From contig SYLX01000164.1 in assembly GCA_005808505.1 (NCBI GenBank), positions 1-55,426 on the forward strand: DNA of 55,426 nucleotides, read 5' to 3'. Below the pieces are notes generated by a model. The model made no database searches and had not been told where the DNA came from. It saw nothing but the letters and a program-made list of their open reading frames with translations. Of the stretch, positions 8,288-16,454 are shown in pieces (the first letter of the stretch is position 1; each line of letters starts with the position of its first letter). Origin of the DNA: Bdellovibrionales bacterium (GTDB lineage: Bacteria; Bdellovibrionota; Bdellovibrionia; Bdellovibrionales; JAMPXM01). The position numbers and the translations under genes are program-made.

Positions 8288-9646
8288 CGGATTTACGATG
8301 CTTTCGATTTCGCCCTGAATGCGCTTGAGTCCTTCTTGTGTCGAGCTCTCGAAACGAAGAACCAAAACGGGTTGCGTGTTCGATGCTCGTGCCAGCGCCC
8401 AGCCGTCGCGGTAGCTGATGCGAATTCCGTCGATCAAGTTCACCTTGTAATCGGCGGTGTCACGAGAATAGATCGAGCGCAGTTTTTCCACAATGGAGCG
8501 CTTCTTATCTTCGGTCGTGTCGATGCGGATCTCCGGCGTGTTGAACGCAGGCGGGAATCCTTCGAGAAGTTCGCGAGGAGATTTACCGCTGCGACCGATC
8601 GCCTCGATCATGCGAAGACCTGCATAAAGAGCGTCATCGTAGCCGTAGTTGCGATCCGCGAAGAAAACGTGACCTGAAAGCTCACCACCAAAAGGCGCTT
8701 TCTCTTCTTTGATCTTCGTTTTGATCAAGCTGTGGCCCGTCTTCCACATAACTGGGTGACCACCGTGCTTCTTGATGTCGTCGTAAAGACGATCCGAGCA
8801 CTTCACGTCGCCGATGATCTTTGCGCCGGTTTTCTCTTTCAAAATCGCGCGGCTTACGATGACCATGAGTTCATCACCGGGGAGATAATTCCCTTCGTTG
8901 TCGACAACGCCGATACGGTCTGCGTCTCCGTCGAAACCGATCCCGATCTGTGCTTTGTGCTCAAGAACGGCTTTCTTAAGATCCTTCAAGTTCTTCTCTA
9001 CAGTCGGATCTGGGTGATGGTTGGGGAAGCGTCCATCTGGTTCCTCAAAGAGGAAGATCGGCTTAAGGCCAACAGCTTCGTACAAACGACGAACGATGCA
9101 ACCAGCAGCGCCGTTACCGCAGTCGACGACGACTTTGACGGGCGGCATGTTTTTGAACTCTTCTTTGTAGCGTGCAACGTAGTCGTCGAAGATATTGAAA
9201 GTCGTGTACGCGCCCTGACCTTTTGCGTACTCACCTTTCTCCATGATCTTGCGAAGATTTTGAATTTCCTCACCGTAGATCGTCGTCTTGCCGACCGACA
9301 CTTTGAAGCCGTTGTAATCGGGAGGATTGTGGCTTCCTGTGATCATGATGCCGCCCGCAGGGTTATCAAGGCTGAACATCGAGAAGTAAGAAATCGGCGT
9401 CGTTACGAGACCCAGGAAGATAACTTTCGCGCCGGCGCTTTGGAGGCCTTCTGCCATCGCTTTTGAAAGCGAAGGGCTCGAGAGACGCGCATCATGGCCG
9501 AGAGTCACAACAGGGCTTTTGGGAGCTCCACGCTCAACGAGATAAGTGACGAAGGCCTGACCGAGGCCGAAAGCAAACTTCTCGTCGAAGTCTTTTTGAT
9601 AAACCCCGCGAATATCATACTCGCGGAAGATCTCAGCATTGATCAT
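8279..9646 (-). CDS. Phosphomannomutase/phosphoglucomutase (alpha-D-phosphohexomutase family)
   Basis: The enzyme interconverts hexose 1- and 6-phosphates, feeding sugar nucleotides for LPS and other envelope glycans. The 455-residue protein shows all four domain signatures: TGSHNPPDYNG with catalytic Ser105; metal loop DGDADR (239-244); sugar-recognition loop GELSGH (321-326); and the phosphate-binding C-terminal RASNTQP. The GEMSG-type loop variant GELSG suggests an AlgC/ManB-like bifunctional mannose/glucose enzyme rather than GlmM, which usually has GEQSGH. Start ATG 9646 has a clear AAGGAG 8 bases upstream. Hairpins lie on both sides of the gene. Confidence 0.92.
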   Translation of the reverse strand: MINAEIFREYDIRGVYQKDFDEKFAFGLGQAFVTYLVERGAPKSPVVTLGHDARLSSPSLSKAMAEGLQSAGAKVIFLGLVTTPISYFSMFSLDNPAGGIMITGSHNPPDYNGFKVSVGKTTIYGEEIQNLRKIMEKGEYAKGQGAYTTFNIFDDYVARYKEEFKNMPPVKVVVDCGNGAAGCIVRRLYEAVGLKPIFLFEEPDGRFPNHHPDPTVEKNLKDLKKAVLEHKAQIGIGFDGDADRIGVVDNEGNYLPGDELMVIVSRAILKEKTGAKIIGDVKCSDRLYDDIKKHGGHPVMWKTGHSLIKTKIKEEKAPFGGELSGHVFFADRNYGYDDALYAGLRMIEAIGRSGKSPRELLEGFPPAFNTPEIRIDTTEDKKRSIVEKLRSIYSRDTADYKVNLIDGIRISYRDGWALARASNTQPVLVLRFESSTQEGLKRIQGEIESIVNPLL

Positions 9647-9664
9647 CTCAAGGTCTCCTTTGAA

Positions 9665-9722
9665 GGACGCTAGTTGGTGTGGCGTCCGAATGTCTTATGG
9701 GATCCGCAGGATGGAGCGGATC
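9665..9722 (-). repeat. Two hairpins between pdxA and the phosphohexomutase gene
   Basis: Arms GATCCGC (9701-9707) and GCGGATC (9716-9722) form a perfect 7-bp stem touching the pdxA stop codon (9721-9723). A second perfect stem, GGACGC (9665-9670) with GCGTCC (9681-9686), lies just before the next gene's ribosome-binding site. Neither has a U-tract on the minus strand. Confidence 0.55.
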
Positions 9723-10722
9723 AGAAGGTCAGAACAGCGGAAGATTTGCACAATCGGACGGCCCATTCAATCGCAAGCGTCATGGAACTTGCGTCGGCCT
9801 TGTTCTTGCCAAAAATGTCCTTGGCCGTGCCGTGGTCCACGCTCGTCCGTACGAACGGCAAACCTAACGTTACGTGTATACCGGATTCTTGGCCGTGAAT
9901 CATTTTGAAAGGTATTAAGCCTTGATCATGATAGTTCGCTAAATAGACGGAATAGCGTGACCAGTTTTCTTTAAAGAAAGCAGCGTCAGGTACTAAGGGA
10001 CCTTCGATCTTCAGGCCCTTCTCGCGCATGGCCTCCATGACGGCGCGATGGACCTTTTCTTCGGTGGAGCCAATTAGGCCTTCTTCTCCCGCATGAGGAT
10101 TGAGCCCTAAAAGCGCTATTGGCTTTGAGGCTGATTTTTTATCAAGCACTTGCCGTAGCTGATCCGTCGCCCGTAACGCCCTTTCTAATCGCGCTGGCGT
10201 TAAATGCGAATGGATCTCTTCGATAGGCACGTGGCCCGTTGCGAGGACGACATTGAACTTATCCCCGATAAAGCCCATGAAGAGCTCTTTTGATCGGCTG
10301 ACCCGCTTAAGGATGCCTGTGTGCCCCATATCCTTAAAGCCAGCTGATGCGATCGCCGTTTTCGAGAGGGGTGCCGTCACCATCGCGTCGATGTGACCGA
10401 AGTGGCTAGCTTGAGCACTCGTCTCGACCCAAACGGGTGGCGGTAAATTTGAAGAAATATCGACAAGCTGCTTGTGTGAATCAGGTGCCGCTTTCAGAGC
10501 CTCAGGCCAGGTGTTGACGGTGAGCCGTTTGAAGGCCCGATCTATCAAGCTGAGATGTTTGGTGGGGCAGACCGGCGAGCGCCAAAGGTAGAATTGAACA
10601 CCGGGCAGTGGCTTTAGTTTTGCGAGCGCCTTTGCGGTCACTTCGGTTCCGATCCCGTCGGCATCACCCGTGGTGATCGCAATCCGCAAAGGCTGTTTGG
10701 GCTTTTTATCGCCTTCGCTCAC
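9721..10722 (-). CDS. pdxA: 4-hydroxythreonine-4-phosphate dehydrogenase
   Basis: PdxA oxidises 4-phosphohydroxy-L-threonine in the DXP-dependent pathway to pyridoxal phosphate. The 333-residue protein has TTGDADGIGTE (N-terminal, in place of TPGEPAGIGPE), GLNPHAGE, YHDQGLIPFK and GLPFVRTSVDHGTA, which include the metal-binding His and Asp residues. Start GTG 10722 overlaps the stop of the upstream SurA-like gene (GTGA), so the two are translationally coupled. The surA-pdxA pairing is the same as in enterobacteria. A PdxA2-type paralogue is possible but the context favours PdxA. Confidence 0.93.
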   Translation of the reverse strand: MSEGDKKPKQPLRIAITTGDADGIGTEVTAKALAKLKPLPGVQFYLWRSPVCPTKHLSLIDRAFKRLTVNTWPEALKAAPDSHKQLVDISSNLPPPVWVETSAQASHFGHIDAMVTAPLSKTAIASAGFKDMGHTGILKRVSRSKELFMGFIGDKFNVVLATGHVPIEEIHSHLTPARLERALRATDQLRQVLDKKSASKPIALLGLNPHAGEEGLIGSTEEKVHRAVMEAMREKGLKIEGPLVPDAAFFKENWSRYSVYLANYHDQGLIPFKMIHGQESGIHVTLGLPFVRTSVDHGTAKDIFGKNKADASSMTLAIEWAVRLCKSSAVLTF

Positions 10723-11705
10723 TTCGCGTTGATCCTCACGAAAGCTTCTTGGCGAATTTGCTCAAGCCACGATTGGAACTGCTTCTTGTAAGCTTGTTCG
10801 TAGAGACTTGCGCGAATCTGTTCACGATCTTTTTCGGTGCGCGGATCGGCGATCAAACGCTTCTTCGTCACCTTCACGATGTGGAATCCACCGCGCGTAG
10901 GCAGAACACCTGAATTTTCGCCAGCGTTCAGCTTTTGAACCGCCGTCTCAAGTTCTTTCTGAAGTTCTCCCGTTTTGAAAACGCCGAGGAGACCCCCTTG
11001 TTCGAACGCAGGATCTTCGCTCAGCTCAGGGGCGAGCTTCTCGAAGTTGCCACCGTCGTTGAGTCTCTTCAGAGCTTGTTCGGCACGGGCTTTCGCAGCA
11101 GCGGGTCCACCTTTTTCATTCTGGAAGTAGATGTGTGATAGCGTGTACTCGTAAGCCTGGTCCTTGATGCCGCCCTTGGCCGTCGAATACGCCGCGATGA
11201 CGTCGTCTTCCGAGATCTTGATTCGCGACGTGATGGCTTTTTCAATCAGGCTCTGACGCTCTAAACCCGTTTTGATGAAGTCTTGGTACTGAGAGAAGCT
11301 GACGCCTCGCTCTTGGAGAGCCGCTTTGAGCTCATCGCGATTGACGTTGTTTCTCTTCGCGATCGCACGAATTTCTTGCTCCACCCGCTCGATCGGAACC
11401 GCAAGACCTTGTTTTTTAACTTCGGAGTCGATCACCTTCTCGTCGATAAGTTTTTGAAGGAGCTTTTCGCGATCCTTCAAGAGCGCTTCTTTTGTCGCTT
11501 CATCGGGAATCAACAGATCATCGGTGAGTCCGCCCGTGCGCAGACGATCGGCGTACTTTGTGACATCCGTTTGCGTGATCAAGTCGTCGTTTACAATCGC
11601 GACGATACGTTCAACGATCTCGGCTTGTGCGGACGCAGTCGCAATGACGATGCAAGCTCCCCAAAAAGTTCGACCAAGAAAACTTGTAATTTGGGATTTA
11701 CGCAT
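10719..11705 (-). CDS. surA: SurA-like periplasmic peptidyl-prolyl isomerase/chaperone
   Basis: SurA-type chaperones escort outer-membrane beta-barrel proteins through the periplasm. From ATG 11705 the protein has 328 residues: signal peptide ending SAQA (about residue 28), an N-terminal SurA-N core (EIVERIVAIVNDDLITQTD), one parvulin domain (near residues 180-275, starting around YTLSHIYF and including GGLLGVFKTGEL and RGGFHIVKV) and a C-terminal helix. E. coli SurA has two parvulin domains; here there is one. A longer in-frame start (11792) would lie inside the upstream gene and is unlikely. The ATG overlaps the upstream stop as TGATG, with GGGGG just before it. Next to pdxA as in many proteobacteria. 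Confidence 0.88.
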   Translation of the reverse strand: MRKSQITSFLGRTFWGACIVIATASAQAEIVERIVAIVNDDLITQTDVTKYADRLRTGGLTDDLLIPDEATKEALLKDREKLLQKLIDEKVIDSEVKKQGLAVPIERVEQEIRAIAKRNNVNRDELKAALQERGVSFSQYQDFIKTGLERQSLIEKAITSRIKISEDDVIAAYSTAKGGIKDQAYEYTLSHIYFQNEKGGPAAAKARAEQALKRLNDGGNFEKLAPELSEDPAFEQGGLLGVFKTGELQKELETAVQKLNAGENSGVLPTRGGFHIVKVTKKRLIADPRTEKDREQIRASLYEQAYKKQFQSWLEQIRQEAFVRINAK

Positions 11706-12700
11706 CAGGACCCCCGTGTTGTTACCTTGATCGCCCGAATGACCGCGTCGTTCCGACGAACCGAAGATTTGCGAACTTGCTCTTCTAGCCACACGCTAAA
11801 AGCTTGTTGCGCTTTCGTCTCCATCAATCGCGCCCGTATCTTAGCTTTGGCTTCTGGGAAACTCAAACGCGACTCTGGCTCTTTTTTCAACACCTCATAG
11901 ATGTGATAGCCATAAGGGCTTTTGAGAATCTTGCTTCGAGCACCCACGTTCATTTTAAACGCTTGATCGAACACCTCGAGTGTTCCCTTTTCGAGCCACC
12001 CAGTGTCACCGCCATTTGTTCCCTCAGGAGCTACCGAGAATTTCTTAGCTAGGGCTGCTAAGTTTCCGCCTGCCATCAGCTCATCCATGATGCGCTTGGC
12101 GTCATCTTCTTTCTCCAGAACAATCTGCCTCAAACGAATGCGCGCGGCCTGCTGAAATTGGAGTTTGTTCGCTTCGTAGTAGGATTTCAGTTCCGATTCT
12201 GGAATCTCGGGAATGCTGGCCGTGACGTTTGCGAAAATCTTCTTTTGCAAAAGGCTCAGCTCGAGATCGTCTTTCCACTTATCCAACGGCATGTTCTCGT
12301 CGGCTAAAGCACGGCGGAAGGCAAAGTCGTCAGGATACTTCGAACGAACATCCGCCACCTGGGCTTCGAGTTCTTCCTTCGTAACCTTGATGGAATGTTT
12401 CTCGGCGTAGTCGCGAGCGATTCCTTCGACGATGAACGCTTGAACGGTTTCCTCTTTCACGCGATCAAGATTGTTCTCATCTTTCGCGTAGAGAGCGTCA
12501 TAGTTTTTGAGTCGGAGCGCTAAGCGATCTGCGAACTCTTTGGTCGTCACGTTCTCGCCGTTGACCGTGAGGACCGGTTTGTCGAGAACAGCACGCTCTT
12601 GAGAAAAGCAACCTGCCGTCATCGTTGCGCTTGAAAGGGCCAAGAAAGTAAAAACGAGGGCGCGTAGGCCCTCGTTCAAAAATCGAAAGTTTGTAAGCAC
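11705..12700 (-). CDS. Parvulin-type peptidyl-prolyl isomerase lipoprotein (PrsA-like)
   Basis: The 331-residue protein begins with a lipoprotein signal ending MTAGC (Cys31). A SurA-N-like helical region follows (about 40-175), then a parvulin domain (about 185-285, with RLRQIVLEKE, NGGDTGWLEKG and YGYHIYEV). A role in folding of exported proteins is likely. The start is GTG 12700, preceded by GAGAG at a good distance. Codons 9-17 form one of the window's strongest terminator hairpins, directed along this gene's own strand. It is the middle member of three consecutive parvulin genes and overlaps the SurA-like gene by TGATG. Confidence 0.85.
   Translation of the reverse strand: MLTNFRFLNEGLRALVFTFLALSSATMTAGCFSQERAVLDKPVLTVNGENVTTKEFADRLALRLKNYDALYAKDENNLDRVKEETVQAFIVEGIARDYAEKHSIKVTKEELEAQVADVRSKYPDDFAFRRALADENMPLDKWKDDLELSLLQKKIFANVTASIPEIPESELKSYYEANKLQFQQAARIRLRQIVLEKEDDAKRIMDELMAGGNLAALAKKFSVAPEGTNGGDTGWLEKGTLEVFDQAFKMNVGARSKILKSPYGYHIYEVLKKEPESRLSFPEAKAKIRARLMETKAQQAFSVWLEEQVRKSSVRRNDAVIRAIKVTTRGS
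12650..12676 (-). terminator. Intrinsic terminator inside the start of the parvulin lipoprotein gene
   Basis: On the minus strand, arms AACGAGGGC and GCCCTCGTT (12668-12676 with 12653-12661) form a perfect 9-bp stem with a 6-base loop, continuing into TTT-AC-TTT. It lies about 24-50 bases downstream of the GTG start at 12700, within the signal-peptide codons. Confidence 0.75.
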
Positions 12701-12737
12701 GTCTAGCTCTCTTCGTTTCTAAAAATCCCTCAAGGGC

Positions 12738-12771
12738 CAAGGCCCCGAATGATCATTTTACGAGGGCCTTG
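12738..12771 (-). repeat. Hairpin straddling the stop codon of the third parvulin gene
   Basis: Perfect 8-bp arms CAAGGCCC (12738-12745) and GGGCCTTG (12764-12771) surround the TGA/TAA region of the upstream gene, and the loop itself holds the palindrome AATGATCATT. A small CCC/GGG hairpin followed by ATTTTT comes next on the minus strand, so this may be part of a composite terminator. Confidence 0.55.
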
Positions 12772-13574
12772 TTCACCTTAACGGGATACTGCTTTTTCAA
12801 ACGGGCAAAGTAGTTATCAAAGATCTCTTTGCGTTTTTCATCGAACACAGCGGCGCGAATCTGCTGTTTGTTCGCATCCGCATAGCCGCGACGGCCTGTT
12901 ACCTTGATGATGTGGAAGCCGTACTGAGTTTCCACAAGGCCTTTGAGTTCTCCCACTTTCATCGCAAGGGCCGCGTTGTAGTACGAAGGCATCAAAGTGA
13001 CTTTGCTTTGCCAGCCAACGTCTCCGCCCGTGCGTTTTGAGAGGACATCGTCCGTGTAGAGACCGACGAGTTCTTCAAAAGGCCGTTTGCTTTTTTTGAC
13101 TTCTTCGAAGATCTCGGTCGCACGATCACGAGCTGCTTTCTTTTGCTCTTCGTTCGCGTCGGGACGGAACTCAATCAAAATATGGCTCGTGCGAACCTCA
13201 GGATACTTTTGGTAGTAAGCCTGCATCTCTTTGTCGGTGACCTTGATATCCGCAACGCTCTTACCGAGTTCTTTCTCGATGAGGCCTTTGTAGATCTCCT
13301 GGCGAATGCGCTCTTTTACGATCGCATCGTCTTGAACACCTTTCTTCGCCGCCTCTTGTAGACCCATTTCGTAACGGATCAAATCCTCGAGGAAAATTTC
13401 CTTCGTGGGAGGATTCAGAGTTTGCTTGAGAACCTCTTCGTATTTGTCGTTGAGTTCTTTGACGGTGATGTTCTTCGTGCCGACGGCAGCGACGACATCG
13501 TCTGCGTGCGCGGAGACACTCAACAGAAGTCCCAGACATGCCATCGTCAGGGAAACGGAAATCTTCCGGATCAT
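12753..13574 (-). CDS. Periplasmic parvulin-type peptidyl-prolyl isomerase
   Basis: A 273-residue protein from ATG 13574, with AAGGGG six bases upstream. The signal peptide (MIRKISVSLTMACLGLLLSVSAHA) is followed by a helical chaperone segment and one parvulin domain (about 130-225) with VRTSHILIEF, GGDVGWQSK and YGFHIIKVTG. The C-terminal part is basic (RLKKQYPVKVNKALVK). It is first of three parvulin genes read in the same direction; the others are a lipoprotein and a SurA-like protein. Distinct substrates or prey-phase versus growth-phase use are possible but not shown by sequence. An upstream in-frame ATG at 13610 lacks a ribosome-binding site. Confidence 0.87.
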   Translation of the reverse strand: MIRKISVSLTMACLGLLLSVSAHADDVVAAVGTKNITVKELNDKYEEVLKQTLNPPTKEIFLEDLIRYEMGLQEAAKKGVQDDAIVKERIRQEIYKGLIEKELGKSVADIKVTDKEMQAYYQKYPEVRTSHILIEFRPDANEEQKKAARDRATEIFEEVKKSKRPFEELVGLYTDDVLSKRTGGDVGWQSKVTLMPSYYNAALAMKVGELKGLVETQYGFHIIKVTGRRGYADANKQQIRAAVFDEKRKEIFDNYFARLKKQYPVKVNKALVK

Positions 13575-13620
13575 AGGCAACCCCTTAATATTCCTTGGGA
13601 GAGTTACCATTTAGGCTAAC

Positions 13621-13637
13621 AGCGCCTCTAGGGCGCC
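13621..13637 (-). repeat. Short hairpin around the DUF374 gene stop
   Basis: AGCGCC-TCTAG-GGCGCC: a 5-bp GC stem with the TAG stop codon (13628-13630) in its loop. No U-tract. Weak alone, but it matches the pattern at other genes here. Confidence 0.4.
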
Positions 13638-14275
13638 GCAATAAGATTGGAGGCCTGTTGCCCTGCATTAGCTAGAGCCTCTTCAAGCCTTTTAGCGAGG
13701 TCAGGATCCCGACTATCGGCCTCACGTGCGACGGCAGGCAGACCTTCGCCCCACACGACAACAACGCGAGCGAAGGGAAGCGGAAGAAACGTTTTGTTCC
13801 ACGCTTTTTCAAAGACGTGTTTGCGATCGGCCGCGACGGCAATTGGATAAATCGTACCGTTGGTTACTTTCGAGATCTCGAACACGCCGGGCTTTACGCG
13901 GTGATAAGGACCCTTCGGTCCGTCGACGGCAACGCTAGGGCGCCAACCGTCGCGCGACAGACGAATGATACCTTTTAAAGCCGAAGCACCGCCGCGCGTA
14001 CTTGAGCCTCGCGACGTTCTCGCGCCGAAGCGACGGATGATGGCGTCCATTAATTCGCCGTCTTTACTTGTCGAGACCATGGCAGCCGCTTTGTAGCGAC
14101 CAAGTAAATACAAGATACCGAGCTCATCGCCATGCCAGTGCGCGAAGACCATCGGTTCTTTGTTTGCGAGTGCTTTTTTGAGAGAGGCGGATTCGATGAC
14201 CCGAATCCGCCACGTCAGCTTCAGAGAGCTATAGACGAGAAAGAGTAGCCAAGGAAGAACGTGCCTGCGCAGCAT
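13628..14275 (-). CDS. DUF374-family lysophospholipid acyltransferase-like protein
   Basis: A 215-residue protein of the LPLAT-like DUF374 (PF04028) group, membrane-associated acyltransferases thought to act on lipid A or phospholipids. Visible are an N-terminal hydrophobic helix (VLPWLLFLVYSSLK), HWHGDE with the catalytic His (about residue 46-49), STSKDGELM, RGSSTRGG and VDGPKGP. The N-terminal MLRRH fits an inner-membrane protein. It starts 6 bases after the etfA stop with a weak ribosome-binding site, so it may be translated from the etf transcript. The exact acyl acceptor cannot be told from sequence. Confidence 0.85.
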   Translation of the reverse strand: MLRRHVLPWLLFLVYSSLKLTWRIRVIESASLKKALANKEPMVFAHWHGDELGILYLLGRYKAAAMVSTSKDGELMDAIIRRFGARTSRGSSTRGGASALKGIIRLSRDGWRPSVAVDGPKGPYHRVKPGVFEISKVTNGTIYPIAVAADRKHVFEKAWNKTFLPLPFARVVVVWGEGLPAVAREADSRDPDLAKRLEEALANAGQQASNLIAAP

Positions 14276-14281
14276 GTTCGC

Positions 14282-15253
14282 TCAGTGTTGCAGGAGCTTT
14301 TTGAATTCCTGCGTGAGCAACGGAACGACTTCCGTCACGTCGCCAACGATGCCGTAGCTTGCCTTTTGGAAGATCGGCGCGTTTGCATCTTTGTTGATGG
14401 CAACAACGACTTTGCTGCCGCTCATGCCGGCCAAGTGCTGGATCGCACCCGAGATACCGCAAGCGATGTAAAGTGTAGGGGCAACGGTTTTACCCGTCTG
14501 ACCGACTTGCATGCTGTGCGGAACCCAACCTGCATCAACAACGGCACGAGACGCACCAACCGTCGCGCCGAGAACTTCGGCGAGATCTTCGAGCATCTTG
14601 AAGTTGGCGGGCTCTTTCATTCCGCGACCGCCGGAGACGATCACGTTCGCCTCAGACAAGTCGAGCTTGTTGGATGCGCCTTTGACGACTTCTTTGATGA
14701 TCGTTTTCAGATCTTTAACGGGAGCCTTGATCTCCTCAACTGTCGCTGTCTTCGCGGCCGAAGCCGGAGTGACCACGAGTTGGTTCGGGCGAGTGAGAAC
14801 GATTTTGATCGGGCTGTTTTCGAAAGCGACTTCCGCCGTGCACTTGCCGGCGTACATTGGGCGACGTGCTTTCACGTCGCCAGAGCCGCTGATCTCAAGC
14901 TCCGTGCAATCGCTAGTTACACCCGTGTTCAATCTTGCAGCGACACGAGGAAAGAGGTCGCGACCCAAGGTCGAGCTCGACGCCAGCACAACTGCGGGCT
15001 TCTTCGAGTTCAAAACGTTGGTGACGGCTTCGGTGAAAAGCTCGGGATTGTATTTATCGAAAGCGGCGTCGTCTCCGAGGAGAGCTTCGTCAACACCCTC
15101 TTTTCCGAGAGCGTCGGCAAGACCCTTAGCGCCGGAGCCAAGCGCAAGCGCTTGAACTTTCAACCCGGATTTACGTGCTGCCGAGAGAAGCTCGAGCGCG
15201 CTTTTTTTCAACTGACCGTTGGCGAATTCGGTGAAAACTAGAACGGATGCCAT
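14282..15253 (-). CDS. etfA: Electron transfer flavoprotein alpha subunit
   Basis: EtfA binds FAD and, with EtfB, carries electrons from acyl-CoA dehydrogenases to ETF:quinone oxidoreductase. The 323-residue protein has an N-terminal nucleotide-binding-like domain and the conserved C-terminal FAD domain, with [46 protein letters not shown] and AINKD. It lies 12 bases downstream of etfB in the same direction. The motif set matches classical housekeeping ETFs rather than bifurcating FixAB types. Confidence 0.96.
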   Translation of the reverse strand: MASVLVFTEFANGQLKKSALELLSAARKSGLKVQALALGSGAKGLADALGKEGVDEALLGDDAAFDKYNPELFTEAVTNVLNSKKPAVVLASSSTLGRDLFPRVAARLNTGVTSDCTELEISGSGDVKARRPMYAGKCTAEVAFENSPIKIVLTRPNQLVVTPASAAKTATVEEIKAPVKDLKTIIKEVVKGASNKLDLSEANVIVSGGRGMKEPANFKMLEDLAEVLGATVGASRAVVDAGWVPHSMQVGQTGKTVAPTLYIACGISGAIQHLAGMSGSKVVVAINKDANAPIFQKASYGIVGDVTEVVPLLTQEFKKLLQH

Positions 15254-15265
15254 CGTTACTCCCTC

Positions 15266-16045
15266 TTAGATGACTTTTGCTTCTTCGCGAAGAAGCTGAG
15301 CCAAAGTGCGCGCTTGCTCGGCGGAATCACCAGCGATCATCTTTACGGCTGGTTTTTCCGGAGGCATTTGATAATTTTTGAACTTCACGCGAACGTCCGC
15401 AGCGCTTGCGCCGGTGGCGTCGAGGGTGAGTTCTTTGATCGGTTTCTTTTTCGCTTTCATGATGCCCGGCAAGCTCGCGTAGCGAGGCATGTTGAGGCCT
15501 TTGTTCGCAGCAACCACTGCGGGTCCTTGCAGCTGAACGATCTCGCGAGAACCGCCTTCGGTTTCGCGCTCGGCTACAGCTGAACCGTCGGTCACCTCAA
15601 GTTTCGAAACGACAGTCGTGTGCGGAACGCCGAGGAATTCAGCAACCATCTGGCTCACGCTCGAAGCGTTGTCGTCGATGGCGAGCTTACCGGTCAGGAC
15701 GAGTTTGAATTCGCCACCCTCAGCTTTGATTGCGCCCGCAAGTGCTTTCGCCGTTGCTGATGGATCGAGGTCTTCGGGGCCGTCGATGACAATAGCATCG
15801 TCTGCGCCCATGGCGAGTGCCGTACGCAACGATTCAACGACGCGCGTTTTTGGACCGAGGCTTACGACGGTCACGTTTGTCGCCTTGCCGCCTTCTTTCA
15901 TTTTGATCGCTTCTTCGACGGCAAACTCATCATAGGGATTCATGACCCACTTCACGCCGGCCGGATCGATTCCGCTCGCATCGGCTTTGAGTTTGATTTT
16001 CGTTTCCGTGTCGGGAACCTGCTTGATGCACACAAAGACTTTCAT
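15266..16045 (-). CDS. etfB: Electron transfer flavoprotein beta subunit
   Basis: The AMP-binding partner of EtfA. From ATG 16045 (GAGG upstream) the protein has 259 residues, the standard length, starting MKVFVCIKQVPDTETKI. It contains NPYDEFAVEEAIKMKEGG, GADDAIVIDGP, GKLAIDDNASSVSQMVAEFLG (shown here in part: LAIDDN near residue 125) and a C-terminal helix. An in-frame start at 16102 would add 19 unlikely residues. First gene of the etfBA-DUF374 unit; its promoter must lie in the 409-base divergent region shared with sdhCAB. Confidence 0.96.
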   Translation of the reverse strand: MKVFVCIKQVPDTETKIKLKADASGIDPAGVKWVMNPYDEFAVEEAIKMKEGGKATNVTVVSLGPKTRVVESLRTALAMGADDAIVIDGPEDLDPSATAKALAGAIKAEGGEFKLVLTGKLAIDDNASSVSQMVAEFLGVPHTTVVSKLEVTDGSAVAERETEGGSREIVQLQGPAVVAANKGLNMPRYASLPGIMKAKKKPIKELTLDATGASAADVRVKFKNYQMPPEKPAVKMIAGDSAEQARTLAQLLREEAKVI

Positions 16046-16454
16046 AAAGACCTCGCTTGAACCTCTTATGTCAGAGAACCTACCGAGAAGCAAAAGAAGC
16101 AAAAGGCTTCCACAAAAATTTAGAGCATCGGCTCGCGCTCCCTGCGGCGCGAAAAATTTTGCTGAACTCGTTGAATCTTCTTTCTTGAATTCAGTGGAAT
16201 GACATGGACAGCGGGCGTCGGCGGGAGTAATTGATAAGATATTGAAAGTGCTTGTTTCCGCACTGTTTTTCTTTCTCCGAGCGGCCCCGCTTTGCGCTTG
16301 TTTCGGAGTCGTAACAATCTGGTTTGAAGCTCCCCTTGTGAGTTAAAAGCCAGGCGTGTTGGCGGATGGTGTGATTCAGACCAGAGGATTGCCTTGCGGG
16401 CGCTGGTCTCAGCACCAAGAGAGACATCGGATGAGGAAGGTTAGGTAACTGAAC
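16046..16454. promoter_or_regulatory. Divergent intergenic region etfB / sdhC
   Basis: A 409-base gap without a supported gene between two divergent units of aerobic metabolism. It must hold both promoters, but I cannot assign -35/-10 boxes with confidence. Visible are a 6-bp hairpin (TCGCGC/GCGCGA near 16134-16153), an AT-rich stretch near 16228-16250 (GTAATTGATAAGATATTG) and a leader hairpin just upstream of sdhC. Confidence 0.5.
16378..16409 (+). repeat. sdhC leader hairpin
   Basis: Perfect 7-bp arms AGACCAG (16378-16384) and CTGGTCT (16403-16409), with an inner GCC/GGGC pairing in the 18-base loop. It ends 45 bases before the sdhC start, so it would be in the 5' leader of the sdhCAB mRNA. 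Confidence 0.5.

Noticed and set aside
14261-15241. A 326-codon plus-strand open frame over etfA
   Set aside because: Antisense to a clear EtfA gene; composition is not protein-like and there is no ribosome-binding site.
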